Below, piece by piece: positions 12,201-17,863 of a DNA stretch of 38,697 bases (positions within the stretch are counted from its first letter, which is position 1; each line of letters begins with the position of its first letter). The stretch is from Candidatus Omnitrophota bacterium. GTDB lineage: Bacteria > Omnitrophota > Gorgyraeia > Tantalellales > Tantalellaceae. Under the pieces are notes generated by a model, which saw only the letters and a program-made list of their open reading frames with translations, did not search any database and was not told where the DNA came from. Made by a program: the position numbers and the translations under genes. The stretch is taken from NCBI GenBank assembly GCA_018813285.1, contig JAHJBY010000033.1:133157-171853 (forward strand), given 5' to 3'.

Positions 12201-13059
12201 CGTTCGGGTACCTCGCACAACCCACCCCGCGCTTTCGGCCTATCTCTTCTATGAAATACCAGCGTTCGGTGAAAGCTTTACCGTTATCGTTCGCAAGGAC
12301 GGAGTTCCTGTTAAGCGCTTTGAGCTCTTTTGAAAATACATGGTCTTCCAGGGCGTATAACGCCTCTCTCAGCGCCGCGACAAGCTTCATGTTGCGTTCC
12401 TTTTTATCCAGGAGCCCCATGAAAGCGTGATAATTCTTTAGATACAGATCGGGAGAGTCTATCCCGTAAAGCGTGACCGGTGTTTTTGAAAGCGCGGCGA
12501 AAAATTCGCCGGCGGATATTTTTCCTTCGCGCATCAGATATTCCGCTGTCATCTTTTTAGCTTCTTCGCCGGGCAAAGCGGAGATCAGGCTCATGTCGAT
12601 ATATCCTTCTGAACCTTCGATACCCACAAAACGAACGTCATAGTTTATGGCGAGGTTATCCAGAACCGAAACTATGGATTCCTGCGCGCCGTAATTATCA
12701 TGAACGTCTTTTATGTTTATGATGACTTCTTTTGAATCGTAAATTTGGACATCACGGGTAATACCGATATCGCGTGAAATAGAGAAATTATGAAGATTGA
12801 TGTGAAGGCCGCCTTTCGCGGCATTGGCAGCCGATATAGGCGCCTCCCGCGCCTGGGAACCACCGGCGCCGGAGGCGGCTTGCGCTACTCCCAATTGCTG
12901 AAAAAAGAACACAAAACTTACAATAAGCGCGACGCTTTTGAAAAATCCCTTGTGGCGCGAATATCCCCCGGATATACTTAAACTGTCACCGTTAGCGGAA
13001 CAGTCGTGATAATTATCCGTTTTTTTAGGCTTCACAAGGCTATCATAATAATCAGTCAT
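1..13059 (-). CDS. Giant multidomain protein with SecA-like motor and membrane C-terminal half (3' end outside window)
   Basis: The minus frame starting at ATG 13059 stays open to base 1: 4353 codons with no stop, so the gene is incomplete here. An in-frame stop at 13096-13098 fixes the upstream limit. Layout by residue: long basic/polar tail 1-37; hydrophobic segment about 39-58 followed by an AQAAS cleavage-like site; TraB/ChaN-like domain about 85-540; charged coiled-coil-like tracts to about 1540; SecA-like ATPase about 1540-2275; more charged helical sequence; EF-hand-like DLNRDGYI at 2503-2510; membrane clusters about 3374-3520, 3814-3852 and 3906-3950; then a last hydrophobic region from 4284 with CPBP protease motifs. 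Composition is rich in K and E, without a frameshift. Giant genes are known in Omnitrophota; the specific job of this one is unknown. A motor plus a membrane protease suggests protein movement or processing at the envelope, which is inference. Confidence 0.93.
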   Translation of the reverse strand, partial: MTDYYDSLVKPKKTDNYHDCSANGDSLSISGGYSRHKGFFKSVALIVSFVFFFQQLGVAQAASGAGGSQAREAPISAANAAKGGLHINLHNFSISRDIGITRDVQIYDSKEVIINIKDVHDNYGAQESIVSVLDNLAINYDVRFVGIEGSEGYIDMSLISALPGEEAKKMTAEYLMREGKISAGEFFAALSKTPVTLYGIDSPDLYLKNYHAFMGLLDKKERNMKLVAALREALYALEDHVFSKELKALNRNSVLANDNGKAFTERWYFIEEIGRKRGVGCARYPNVGALMKAAEIEKAVNYAAVNRQRDAALDILTNRLKRDSLEELILRSLSFKLGKISKSQFYSYILTLAKAEALPREDYDDLEGFCDYVNLYESIDIGGLMDEIDDYERRIREKLVRNDDERELTALLKNAEILRNLFAVRLTSGQLKYFKSRIEDFRWPAFLDFIKARYKRYGIPIPRDLAEVSRLFEQLPQAVDFYEAATGRNSRMVENTIKQMRKEGVSVAAVVTGGFHTRGITDILKTDKVSYLILLPRFNSKTGKRPYITILTNKTNEYKHYTGSGDYLAVPSFFDVMKNILRGAGKDEAGFKVKMKTLAAYFGGRVLENMEAGRFSQSGMEKTKNDFFKEFVRLQAELIEKSEINIDRSKENKRFLRSLLDSMIIERDKKRGENRVKIYFETDKGNFMYRVNLTEKDASGKRKVKLEKFDGVTKEAVGQARFITSVTLAEDAAGEAISRGEELAGKIREMRLQELRQRLAKYIEWNEKNILNKQGGLDPEKLENVIEKIAGRIGITVDKGTKESIIADIVSGWREEAQVEEKTPAAEEKLAGLKDEEKIEKGAPAEKQVERKSFVHEKVPAISWQGSKVDHGEVNSKINRVFERIKEALKNVESDIKKTKMLNDKQDELLSILLKEGDLKELLDAKRIDLETLGRLVSLYKRVCKENDKKSKLDDIEIIRMRGKTVVIADRIVSHCARRSDVVWIGRGDLKKKTKEIVNINKNINKEFAGKLALESIVRHEVTEREILLTEVKEEMKNTGASAEEIVGWLLKIESKDKEKSREIHKKAHEVAKKVEEEYIATQVASAMEKMKFEKKFVGVFGELTPQIRKLLLEKIMDLSEEFADKSGFLGQPTERARPGAMYDFNTLEQKIPLEISDDGIIIERGQTYLNNFRLILNELREVLWSSDGKFRGKIVKFGFVENSEKKIFMETSEDKNTIIIYFNAALFNPDNFDVSNDEDRDAISVFSRHLKNYEIDGHLANRREGSGNEERQAEERYAILSGLEDFIGAGKQKDRDRLLEVFEKLGYAQSSYYKLLHGVNMVVKEGIIGEESLTKYKGDPDETLKDFKKLFDAYVEKNKESQSLVGELDKKEKDIEKAEETQKGRLVSQKEELTERLMVTEADVKDAHDACLKFAAQIDLDGDFDVHNFLRERLLPLKKKHKKDEQSLQKEFLKDARYAFMIKKSAETYRTKREHARLSCEAALMQDLTEEEMNAVLKELEDEANCNELLEAINNARKGEDSLTKLPDCLSLREEDFYEKGDFKSGQLNAFGEAINQKITARRERAETLAKEQGEAIYDEDNEYHREFVVKGTAAFLYTIFLEKGWGPKGQDNRCLASGKLVLGKLLEFPTGEGKTTAAALAIGLKALNAEGRPVFSLETNDVLAKRNASTGKHGMGDVYERFLGKGFRDAPKTVRHINNGSEPEDLKGAFKQAGITYVSMANLAFMIQKDIKERKEIFGDNYNETSKKFSFYYGNIDELDEVLLDQFSTDYIIAEFGGNVTQEAEVFHNNLAMLAYRVRQEAQVDRYQVGRRMELVSEDAVAADRSVLVMDKTKKTITLTGVGESFIEKLYLGLDWKVERKKLTQKEFRKHVIKALIVEYTYEKGKDYEVVKKEWEVEGEEWAVRAEISLMEESGLLTDRRLSDLGRYLDAKHSITTGTNKVRIKEDNKTSSKLSGINVIESFEGWSGFTGTFPKEQVAEEAGKVLGKKKEDILQMPRFAERIVVEGKPIYAMTLDDLCEKLAEEVKRLRADNESSPISIILSNGIQTRRVFETMRDLGIVDEYLHLIRVNEDVDLAEAYGGRNGHVTIGTPIIGRGINMNPLRFSEGINKYRKVIENGIDVGKIADETLFSGICSGFEAQGLTETGARNKLNEMLRKMVKEKKSVDEILKEDEYKRFGTVINTSDFRRKMEKMEQIMSQAMSQAMAQTEKIRGICNDLKEKFRERSSQGGDSEKRKEKQEELRKAQRELAKMIGIDLDEAKERTRKAEESLAEAQKNLRNTIEAEEREDGTIEGARELVSEITTGVLKVAIEKTEKGQEYDIGKITEELLTKRIELNTKLKKYSDRLQNTIKAAVENKTEFELLSGSSIAGEYGLAAFRAGQRYVEVRDKDDIAGLKQAKKAKDDAEERLDRLDNIITAEQMFLNAFQVVTAASINGLQLYSLKMGTKRLCDQVLGRSAREWDAGRITECIIMEASDQNRPEDWDGEGSFSFIMERGIGDLNRDGYIPWGEKRRRWFFNRMSSYGEMRDVLFEGVRDLRTEWVKLTQELKRLELKTQSEKIQDDLAEEQRQKVRKRVIEVEGRLDLFFELALRNIDKMAADNRIMRTPFSQADYEEMLRLEKEEEKEFEAIHDKTVQDIRKNKSGEDEASYGAKEMVEDIFDIIFEDVIEEVKKEKKAKKGDMAEERKKNGKLLRENLLFLGIKESQIKWALEEILPVRENGSVKTLEEAIEGLSSKELIRFFKKLRKTLKTGFAGHIHISMKCLEWSRKAIKSDLFEKWQETQGRIFSKAQKGRVKEKVKSYKSEIRKATKKFLKEYSKNFARAFFEKQLMERDRNKKGTDKKMEGEVIGKMVSEAYAEAKQKPPSDFERVMRWIGVTRVGRGVAGAYRRFAKGEGKIGWIRKGIDQGSRPQVNDPINIKGGSPRQTMQLKKSTEVSDWVNAARMDPAAPGTEVEKELEEEKLSIEESVKKEEERRKAEKIEEKAKKEKLRDAAESDVDAVRAMAVRPVPSDGKSPMLESGINVFGGMPDDDDEKEKLLASVNELIGDEKNINQEDKKNVSVIVDEYEMQGDKRIVIKARTFTWHGDVLVLKYYGQKGKTDPINEGDCRRAAFSLPEGKLKEGCAILVIGGDVSASNTKDLVEKVIKMRQSGKNFVLGVNDVNYPGGEEEGVDKLEIKGIGVVGDARSFEADKAIADSEKRVNPGLKDAELSGRLSRVSPETRIAAFNVTYIDGDGNTATRKRIANNRDGVVLVEDAGEGKFSRDFMTTVHRLGTGRGISTDLVLGEIHTLDDVPRDQIEIAVKAGMAVLKIGNQDKYSEKYVDDAYLTKRLPAVAMPEANRILMLFYNLFEWLFQWMDSGYHPAWRKAFVFVGGVMVLTFLISALVYTGGIIFGAITITPPVLKTAVASLSPMLVRSLKITAGVSLIAGGIYLWKKADKIKKPFRRKLAKGAVITAGVAIGLAVLWEMGVLASIWTGVTGLFSGKGLGALSAGGLPGGTLGCVLIIGAPLFFVGKKKWPTFKKWFSARIDSWLKLERRRTAAASEGILGFSEVTDTEQRAKKSKAEKILLEHLGLGAQESVPVDLVERFVMAATMDGEPDKKIRILFEKVKKQAEKLKEDKEGEKKDTEKALKYYEFALRLQKHILAVTGDVRDRDVNSAIAEIGNEIITAKDELGIKEEPSPKIPPGISPEMLRGAGMEGMMGGPTLKDEVKKAARAALGDDEKWWQKMKIGHPKIDGEKRDNMRTILARFALDSKDRKEALRNIAKIKDRGKKVDYYKEFAYTKFGEQKSEVPEKIFTSKIMKIFKDFGALIFAVGYMISAISVSHMIAATVVVVLAALFADYVVRPLVIYLRDYREHENILNKMARKEKDLVTSEKLENAAQKLDEAKESLLKLLKKMVVSAAIITSSITLTSLRSYSYVALAVGLITLIALAFPAVAAIRKKIVYPDFGETARFMQHVLDDYEKKAAGEAKQPLPEAAERIVRVLKNKRNARKLEKMKEKESEKDSWFKVRLAFVRFLQLKGKDEKTGDETAKLINDITDYVDGKGGWEKTVADYRQNEEILFAMAEMIMGIPPEKRPEDWPEILKDINEKLDKPAYEPDKPVEDSYLDGQKKESERPKTSEWSFEKEQDELRSRKLGKIKDVLRKLKDEAEGTLKRTKEDIDVLKEKSSQAVKPAEEPTAIETEEKAKPPDERIKEAEEEIHTEKDRLGGPNPERLSRLYYGLAIAYQERSDSPQSDDMKLAEFYFQQAQNTISGKAKSAGKRLGIDALNVLKEELVYRGLPSLFMIGSIGFAKFLGINLINYAIPVFAGQVPLAPVLFAVSLAVGNVFFVLGHKQDYRAPPS
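6240..8460 (-). other. SecA-like preprotein translocase ATPase domain inside the giant protein (about residues 1534-2274)
   Basis: The motif order matches SecA closely. Walker A is FPTGEGKT (K1636), followed by SLETNDVLAKRN, matching the SecA TVNDYLAxRD stretch, and ITYVSMANLAF, matching ITYGTNNEYGF. Walker B is DELDEVLLDQ (1759-1768). A PPXD-like region follows, with ITLTGVGESF and GKDYEVV, matching the SecA substrate-binding domain. KLSGINV and then GFTGTFP (1971-1976) stand for SecA MTGTA, and VTIGTPIIGRGINM (2089-2102) for VTIATNMAGRGTDI. After it, MSQAMSQAMAQTEK sits where SecA has the long scaffold helix. SecA uses ATP to push polypeptides; this copy keeps the ATPase residues, so activity is plausible. 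No zinc-binding SecA C-terminus was seen. Confidence 0.88.
11440..12810 (-). other. N-terminal TraB/ChaN-like domain of the giant protein (about residues 85-540)
   Basis: After the signal/anchor the protein has a beta-strand followed by DVHDNYGAQ (D118-V119-H120-D121), then a second strand with VGIEGSEG (E148), and near the end VVTGGFHTRGI (H516). A strand with HD, a strand with an acidic residue, and a late G-x-H turn are the pattern of the TraB/ChaN/EreA-like fold, which includes haem-binding ChaN and esterase-like EreA. The middle section is mostly helical and much longer than in ChaN. Assignment is by motif order only and is tentative. If right, the two His and the Glu would form a metal- or haem-type site on the extracytoplasmic side. 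Confidence 0.45.
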
Positions 13060-13111
13060 TTTGATACCTACATTGATATAACTTTGTAATAGTTTTTAGT
13101 AACTGGTGAAG

Positions 13112-13140
13112 AAAAAAGTTGCGCGTGGACCAGAGCAACT
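13112..13140 (-). promoter_or_regulatory. Terminator-like hairpin in the giant gene leader (possible attenuator)
   Basis: In the predicted leader, AGTTGC (13140-13135) and GCAACT (13122-13117) can pair around a 12-nt loop, followed at once by a T run. A second nested pairing, GGTGA with TCACC, could wrap it. The 6-bp stem is weak for a plain terminator, but its place between promoter and start codon suggests attenuation. Confidence 0.35.
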
Positions 13141-13165
13141 CATCACCCCCATTTCCTTAACATAA

Positions 13166-13193
13166 AGTATACCACATAAAGACAATTTCACAA
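13166..13193 (-). promoter_or_regulatory. Predicted promoter of the giant gene
   Basis: On the minus strand, TTGTGA (13193-13188) and TATACT (13171-13166) are separated by 16 nt, and the -10 is extended by TGG just upstream. Transcription would start near 13159 and leave a leader of about 100 nt before the ATG at 13059. This lies in the 275-bp gap after the RND pump gene, so the giant gene has its own promoter candidate. Confidence 0.55.
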
Positions 13194-13334
13194 ATCTATC
13201 GTGTTGACTTTTTTATATCTTAACCTGCGCCTTAAAGTCTATAAGTCTTTTATTTGAAATATGTTATGTCGCGTGGGAAAATCGATGATATTAGTAAGCA
13301 ACTTTAAGTTCCAGCTCGACAAGAAATTGCTCCG

Positions 13335-16300
13335 TCAAAGGACTGATATCTCACCACGAACCACTTCACTTTCTTCCTCTTCCTCTTCTACTTTTCGTGC
13401 CGCGCCTGATTTAAACAGTTCAAACCTGTCAAGATACTTTCCCTGAAAATCCTGCATATACAAAAAAATGGCCGGAGTGACAAAAAGAGTAATAACCTGA
13501 GCGAACAAAAGTCCCCCCACAACAATGAGTCCGAGCGGCCTCCTTGACGCGCCATCCGCGCCGAAACCAAGGGCGATAGGCACTGCCCCGATTATCGTCG
13601 AAGCTCCGGTCATAAGTATGGGACGAAAACGAACAATACAGGCGTTGTATATCGCTTCAAAATTGGTCGTGTTACCTTCTTCCAAATTTTGATTAGCAAA
13701 ATCAACCATTATGATGCCATTCTTGGAGACAATACCGAGGAGCATAAACAGTCCTATGTACGCGTACATGGAAAGTTCGGACCCGCATAAAAAGAGCGTG
13801 GCCAAACCACCGAAAGCCGCCGGTGGCAGGGTTGTTAAAATAGTTATCGGGTGTATGTAACTCTCATACAGGACACCGAGTATGATGTACATAATAAATA
13901 CGGCTATTATCAGAAGAACGCTTAAACTTGCGACAGCGTCCTGAAATTCCTGAGCCTCCCCCTGAAGAGCTCCGCTGATACCGGGCGGAAGGATCTCCTC
14001 GGCGTTCTTCTCTAAAAGACTGGTCGCGTTCCCAAGCGCCACATTTGCTTTTAAATTAAACGAAAGTGTCGCGGAATTCAATCTGTCGGAATGCGGCACA
14101 TTCTGGGGCCCCACACCTTCTGACCATTCTACGATGGATGCCAGCGGCACCAGTTTATTTGTCGTTTGAGATAGCAAATATATTTGAGAAAGATCCATCG
14201 GAATATTCTGGTATTTCTTATCAAGCTCAACTATCACATAATACTGATCGATCTCCGTCTTATACAATGTGGTTTTCCCTTGAGCGAACGCAAGACTTAA
14301 CCCGTATTCAATGTCTTGCGCTGTCAGCCCAAGAGATGACGCACGATCCCTGAAAATGTTCACATTTAACCGGAACATGTCTAATTTTACGCTGTTCTGT
14401 ATGTCAACAAACCCGGGGAATTTCTTCATCCGATCCGCCAGTTCTATGGCGCTTCCATACAATTCTTCGCTATTGCTTCCTTTCATGATGTATGAATATT
14501 TGCATCCCTGTGCCGTACTCTCGCCGCCGGTGCTTATCTGTAGAGCTGGAATGGCCTCAACATAAACATTTCCCATCATCAGGCGGGCCATCTCCTCCCG
14601 CAATTGTCGAACCACCACCTGCATGGGCTTTCTTTCCTTGTCCCCCGGCGGTTTAAGGATAGCATAAAAGGGGCCTGTGCTCTGATCGGCGCCGGCCTGC
14701 AGGCCGGTAACTGTCACAATACGCGCGACACTCGGATTTCCCTGAAGGATCTCATTGACCTGATCTTGAAATAAACGAATTTGTTTGGTTGAAGTACCAA
14801 GAGGGACTTCCATTTGCCCCATGATCGCTCCTGAATCTCCTTCCGGCAGAAACGTTTTTGGAAGAATAGTGAAAAGCCAAAGCGTACCCAGTATGCACGC
14901 GGCCCACACTATAACAGAAACAAATTTGTGATCCAATGTCCATTTAAGTAAAACACCGTATTTGGCGTTCAATCCACCTACAAATTTTTCCGTAAATCTC
15001 TCTACCCTGGTTTTCTCCGCGTTTCCGGAACCGGTGCTCTTTGGTTTTAACATTCGCGCGCACATCATCGGTGTCAATGTCAGGGCAATTATGGTTGAGC
15101 ATATTATCGCGAAAATAACCGTAAGGGCAAATTCCCGAAAATTTCGCCCGACAATACCGCTCATGAAAACCAGGGGGATGAACACTGTTATTAGCGCAAG
15201 ACTTGTTGAGATAACAGTTCCAGTGATCTCTTTCATGCTTTTTACAGCTGCCTGCAAGGGTCTCAAACCCGCCTCAACATGCCTTACTGTGTTCTCAAGC
15301 ACAACGATAGCATCATCAACAAGAAATCCCACTGAAAGGGTAATTCCCATTAAGGACAGGTTATCCAGGCTGAACCCGGCGGCGAGCATAATAACGAACG
15401 TGGAAAATATCGTAAAAGGCAGAGTGATCCCCGGAATAATCGTATCAGTAAGTCTCCCGATAAAAAGAAATATCACAAGAACAACAAGAGCAAGAGCGAT
15501 AAAAACGGTGGTCTTCACATCGTCAACTGATTCCACGATCTGCAGCGATCGGTCATAAAACACGCTTACATGGACGGAACCCGGGATCTCCTCCCGGATC
15601 TCCTCCATGGTTTTTCTTAATTCTTGAGCCACTGCAACGGTGTTCGCGCCGGTTTCGCGGCTGACAGCGAGATGAACACAACCGGTGATCCAATCCTCAC
15701 CGGTTTCCCATGACATGACACGAAGTACATCATTTTCTGTGCTGTCAACGCATTTTGCAATGTCACCCAGATAAACCGGAGCGTTATTACGGTATACAAC
15801 GATCAGTTTCGCGTAATCCTTCGCTTCCAGTAACTGCCCCTGGGGTTCTATCGAAAACGCATGGATCGGACCGTTCAAGCTCCCCCCTGGAATAATGACC
15901 GTCCCTTGCGTTATTGCCTTTGCCACCTCGTCTATACCTATCTGAAACGAAGCAAGTTTGTTTGGATCCACCTGTATTCTGACCGCACTTTTCGCTCCCC
16001 ATGTGTCCACTTTCGACACACCATCAACCATGTTCAATCTTTGTCCTATAGTCGTATTCCCAAAATCATAAAGCTGTCCTGAGGTAAGAGTGTCCGAGGT
16101 TACGGTAAAATGCATGATCGGCTTATCTGAAGGGTTATCCTTTGTGTAAGTCGGCGGATTGGGAAGATCGTCGGGTAAATTAGATTGAGCGCGCGAAATC
16201 GCCGCCTGCACATCCGGAGCAGCCAGATCAACGCTTTTATCCAGATTAAATGTCAAAGTAAGCTGTGACTGTCCCTCGGTGTTATCGGAGATTATCGTCT

Positions 16301-16532
16301 GAAGGCCGGGAATCTCCATGCACTCATTCTCAAGCGGCGTTGCCACCGTCGAAGCCACCATCGTAGGGCTTGCCCCCGGATAAGACACGTTTATGGTTAT
16401 TACGGGATAATCCACGACCGGAAGGTCGCTGACAGGCAGAGCAAAATACGCGGCAACGCCAAAAATAAGCGCCGCCATCATGATAAGCGTCGTCATTATC
16501 GGCTTTCTTATGAATATTTCAGAAAAGATCAC
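13335..16532 (-). CDS. RND (HAE1 family) efflux pump permease, MdtB/MdtC-like
   Basis: Inner-membrane proton-driven exporter of drugs and amphiphiles, 1065 aa, the normal length of the family. It has TM1, a first porter loop, helices 2-6, a second porter loop and helices 7-12. The proton-relay residues are present: D406-D407 in FLVDDAIVVLEN, K937 in GIVSKNGIIM and R970 in RFRPILMTG, matching AcrB D407/D408, K940 and R971. Sequence such as SVATPLE, SDKPIM and SGQLYDF is closest to the MdtB/MdtC branch. The start is GTG and overlaps the adaptor stop by 4 nt (GTGA), with AAGGAA just upstream, so the two are translationally coupled. The C-terminal tail after residue 1045 is very acidic (KVEEEEEESE). 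It is the last gene of the efflux operon. The substrate cannot be told from sequence. Confidence 0.96.
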   Translation of the reverse strand: MIFSEIFIRKPIMTTLIMMAALIFGVAAYFALPVSDLPVVDYPVITINVSYPGASPTMVASTVATPLENECMEIPGLQTIISDNTEGQSQLTLTFNLDKSVDLAAPDVQAAISRAQSNLPDDLPNPPTYTKDNPSDKPIMHFTVTSDTLTSGQLYDFGNTTIGQRLNMVDGVSKVDTWGAKSAVRIQVDPNKLASFQIGIDEVAKAITQGTVIIPGGSLNGPIHAFSIEPQGQLLEAKDYAKLIVVYRNNAPVYLGDIAKCVDSTENDVLRVMSWETGEDWITGCVHLAVSRETGANTVAVAQELRKTMEEIREEIPGSVHVSVFYDRSLQIVESVDDVKTTVFIALALVVLVIFLFIGRLTDTIIPGITLPFTIFSTFVIMLAAGFSLDNLSLMGITLSVGFLVDDAIVVLENTVRHVEAGLRPLQAAVKSMKEITGTVISTSLALITVFIPLVFMSGIVGRNFREFALTVIFAIICSTIIALTLTPMMCARMLKPKSTGSGNAEKTRVERFTEKFVGGLNAKYGVLLKWTLDHKFVSVIVWAACILGTLWLFTILPKTFLPEGDSGAIMGQMEVPLGTSTKQIRLFQDQVNEILQGNPSVARIVTVTGLQAGADQSTGPFYAILKPPGDKERKPMQVVVRQLREEMARLMMGNVYVEAIPALQISTGGESTAQGCKYSYIMKGSNSEELYGSAIELADRMKKFPGFVDIQNSVKLDMFRLNVNIFRDRASSLGLTAQDIEYGLSLAFAQGKTTLYKTEIDQYYVIVELDKKYQNIPMDLSQIYLLSQTTNKLVPLASIVEWSEGVGPQNVPHSDRLNSATLSFNLKANVALGNATSLLEKNAEEILPPGISGALQGEAQEFQDAVASLSVLLIIAVFIMYIILGVLYESYIHPITILTTLPPAAFGGLATLFLCGSELSMYAYIGLFMLLGIVSKNGIIMVDFANQNLEEGNTTNFEAIYNACIVRFRPILMTGASTIIGAVPIALGFGADGASRRPLGLIVVGGLLFAQVITLFVTPAIFLYMQDFQGKYLDRFELFKSGAARKVEEEEEESEVVRGEISVL

Positions 16533-17848
16533 TGTTTCCTTCCGCCCTTATTGTTCCCGGTTTCTCCGTCCGCGGGATCTTCCTGCACCAACATCCCGGG
16601 GCTTAATCCGAGCTGCCCGGCGACAACTGCGCTTTCCCCGACTTTAGCGCCCTTCTTCGCGATTACATAATCACCTTCCTGCTGGCCGATATCGATAAGA
16701 CGCAGATCAGCCTTATCGTCTTCACTCACAACAAAGAGATACGGTCCCTTTTGTCCTATGCGCACTGCTTTAGACGGCACAAGAACCGCGTTTTTTTCTG
16801 TGTACAGGATAAGCTTTACTTTCACAAACTGGCCGGACCATAGCTTTCGGCTCTTATTCGATATCGTCGCCCGCAAAGAAACGGTTCCTGTCAAGTCGTC
16901 CACGGCATTATCAACAAGTTTAAGTTCTCCGTTATACGGCCCGTCATCATCTCCCGCCGGACGGATTTCAACTCTCAGTTCCTCGTTTGACATAGCCTTT
17001 CTCACCCGCGGAAGATCTCTTTCCGAAATGGTGAAATCGATGTATAAAGGATCTATCGTCTTCACGTTTACAAGCACAGGCCCGGAATTTGCTGTCACGA
17101 TATTACCGGGATCTACCAGGCGTTTTCCCGTTAAGCCATCTATCGGCGAAACTATGTAACAATATCCCAGGTTTATTTCCGCCGTCTCGATCTCGGCTTT
17201 ATCGAACTCCACCTTCGCCTCGGCAGCCGCGACAGCGGTTTGATACTTTTCAAAATCCTGCTGTGAGATAAGATCTTTCGCGATCAGCCCTCTATTTCTT
17301 TCAAGGGTATCGACCTTTAATCTTAATTCGGCGTGGTCTTCCGCCAAAGCAGCCTTGGATTTATCAAGATCAGCTTTGTACGGCCTTGGATCAATAGTGA
17401 ATAAAGGATCCTCCTTCGCGACCTCCTTGCCTTCGTCAAAATGGTACGCCTCTATCTTGCCGGTTACCTGAGCCACAATATCCGCACTGTACAACGATCT
17501 CAATGTACCAAACGAATCTATGTATATCGGAACATCTTTTTGGATAACAGGCGACGTCTGGACATGACGCGACCGCGCCACTTCTTTTGGCGGATGATTA
17601 AAACAGCCCTTGAGTAAAAATATCAACACGAGCAACGCAATAACCACACGAACTCTTCTCCAGAACTTTTTGTCCTGAAATAACTTTCCATATTCCGAAG
17701 AGCTTTTATAATCGAATGATCTTATTTCACTCCATAATTTTTTGTAATCAAATTTTTTAACCCGCGCAAGAAATCCTTTGTAATCGAAAGACATTATAAT
17801 CCTCAGCCTATCCTTCAGATATTTAAATACATCCATTTTTTGAGCCAT
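16529..17848 (-). CDS. Periplasmic adaptor (membrane fusion protein) of the RND system, with a cytoplasmic FDYK repeat tail
   Basis: 439 aa. It links the RND pump to the TolC-like duct. After the single membrane helix (about 66-79, RVVIALLVLIFLL) come the usual elements: a beta strand pair and lipoyl half (DIVAQVTGKIEAYHFDEG), a coiled-coil hairpin (about 160-235), the second lipoyl half (GYCYIVSPIDG), beta barrel and membrane-proximal domain (VLVPSKAVRIG). This is the MdtA/MexA family. Unusual for the family is a basic cytoplasmic N-terminus of about 60 residues holding FDYK three times, at residues 21, 33 and 45, exactly 12 apart. The gene lies 15 nt downstream of the TolC-like gene and overlaps the pump gene by 4 nt. 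The role of the tail is unknown. Confidence 0.94.
   Translation of the reverse strand: MAQKMDVFKYLKDRLRIIMSFDYKGFLARVKKFDYKKLWSEIRSFDYKSSSEYGKLFQDKKFWRRVRVVIALLVLIFLLKGCFNHPPKEVARSRHVQTSPVIQKDVPIYIDSFGTLRSLYSADIVAQVTGKIEAYHFDEGKEVAKEDPLFTIDPRPYKADLDKSKAALAEDHAELRLKVDTLERNRGLIAKDLISQQDFEKYQTAVAAAEAKVEFDKAEIETAEINLGYCYIVSPIDGLTGKRLVDPGNIVTANSGPVLVNVKTIDPLYIDFTISERDLPRVRKAMSNEELRVEIRPAGDDDGPYNGELKLVDNAVDDLTGTVSLRATISNKSRKLWSGQFVKVKLILYTEKNAVLVPSKAVRIGQKGPYLFVVSEDDKADLRLIDIGQQEGDYVIAKKGAKVGESAVVAGQLGLSPGMLVQEDPADGETGNNKGGRKQ
17705..17788 (-). repeat. Three FDYK repeats with 36-bp period inside the adaptor gene
   Basis: Codons for FDYK occur at residues 21-24, 33-36 and 45-48 of the adaptor. The DNA units are ttcgattacaaa, tttgattacaaa and ttcgattataaa. 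The residues between are mainly basic and hydrophobic, compatible with an amphipathic helix on the cytoplasmic side. Confidence 0.8.
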
Positions 17849-17863
17849 TTACCTTCCCTCCAT

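Noticed and set aside
1-13059. Frameshifts or several merged genes in the giant frame
   Set aside because: The reading frame never breaks, domain motifs before and after every section are in the same frame, and no internal start with a convincing ribosome site plus upstream stop was seen.
13060-13334. Known riboswitch in the giant gene leader
   Set aside because: No match to a riboswitch core I know; only a simple hairpin is supported.
14962-15558. A 198-codon open frame opposite the RND pump gene
   Set aside because: It is antisense to conserved RND helices; the pump gene explains the region fully.
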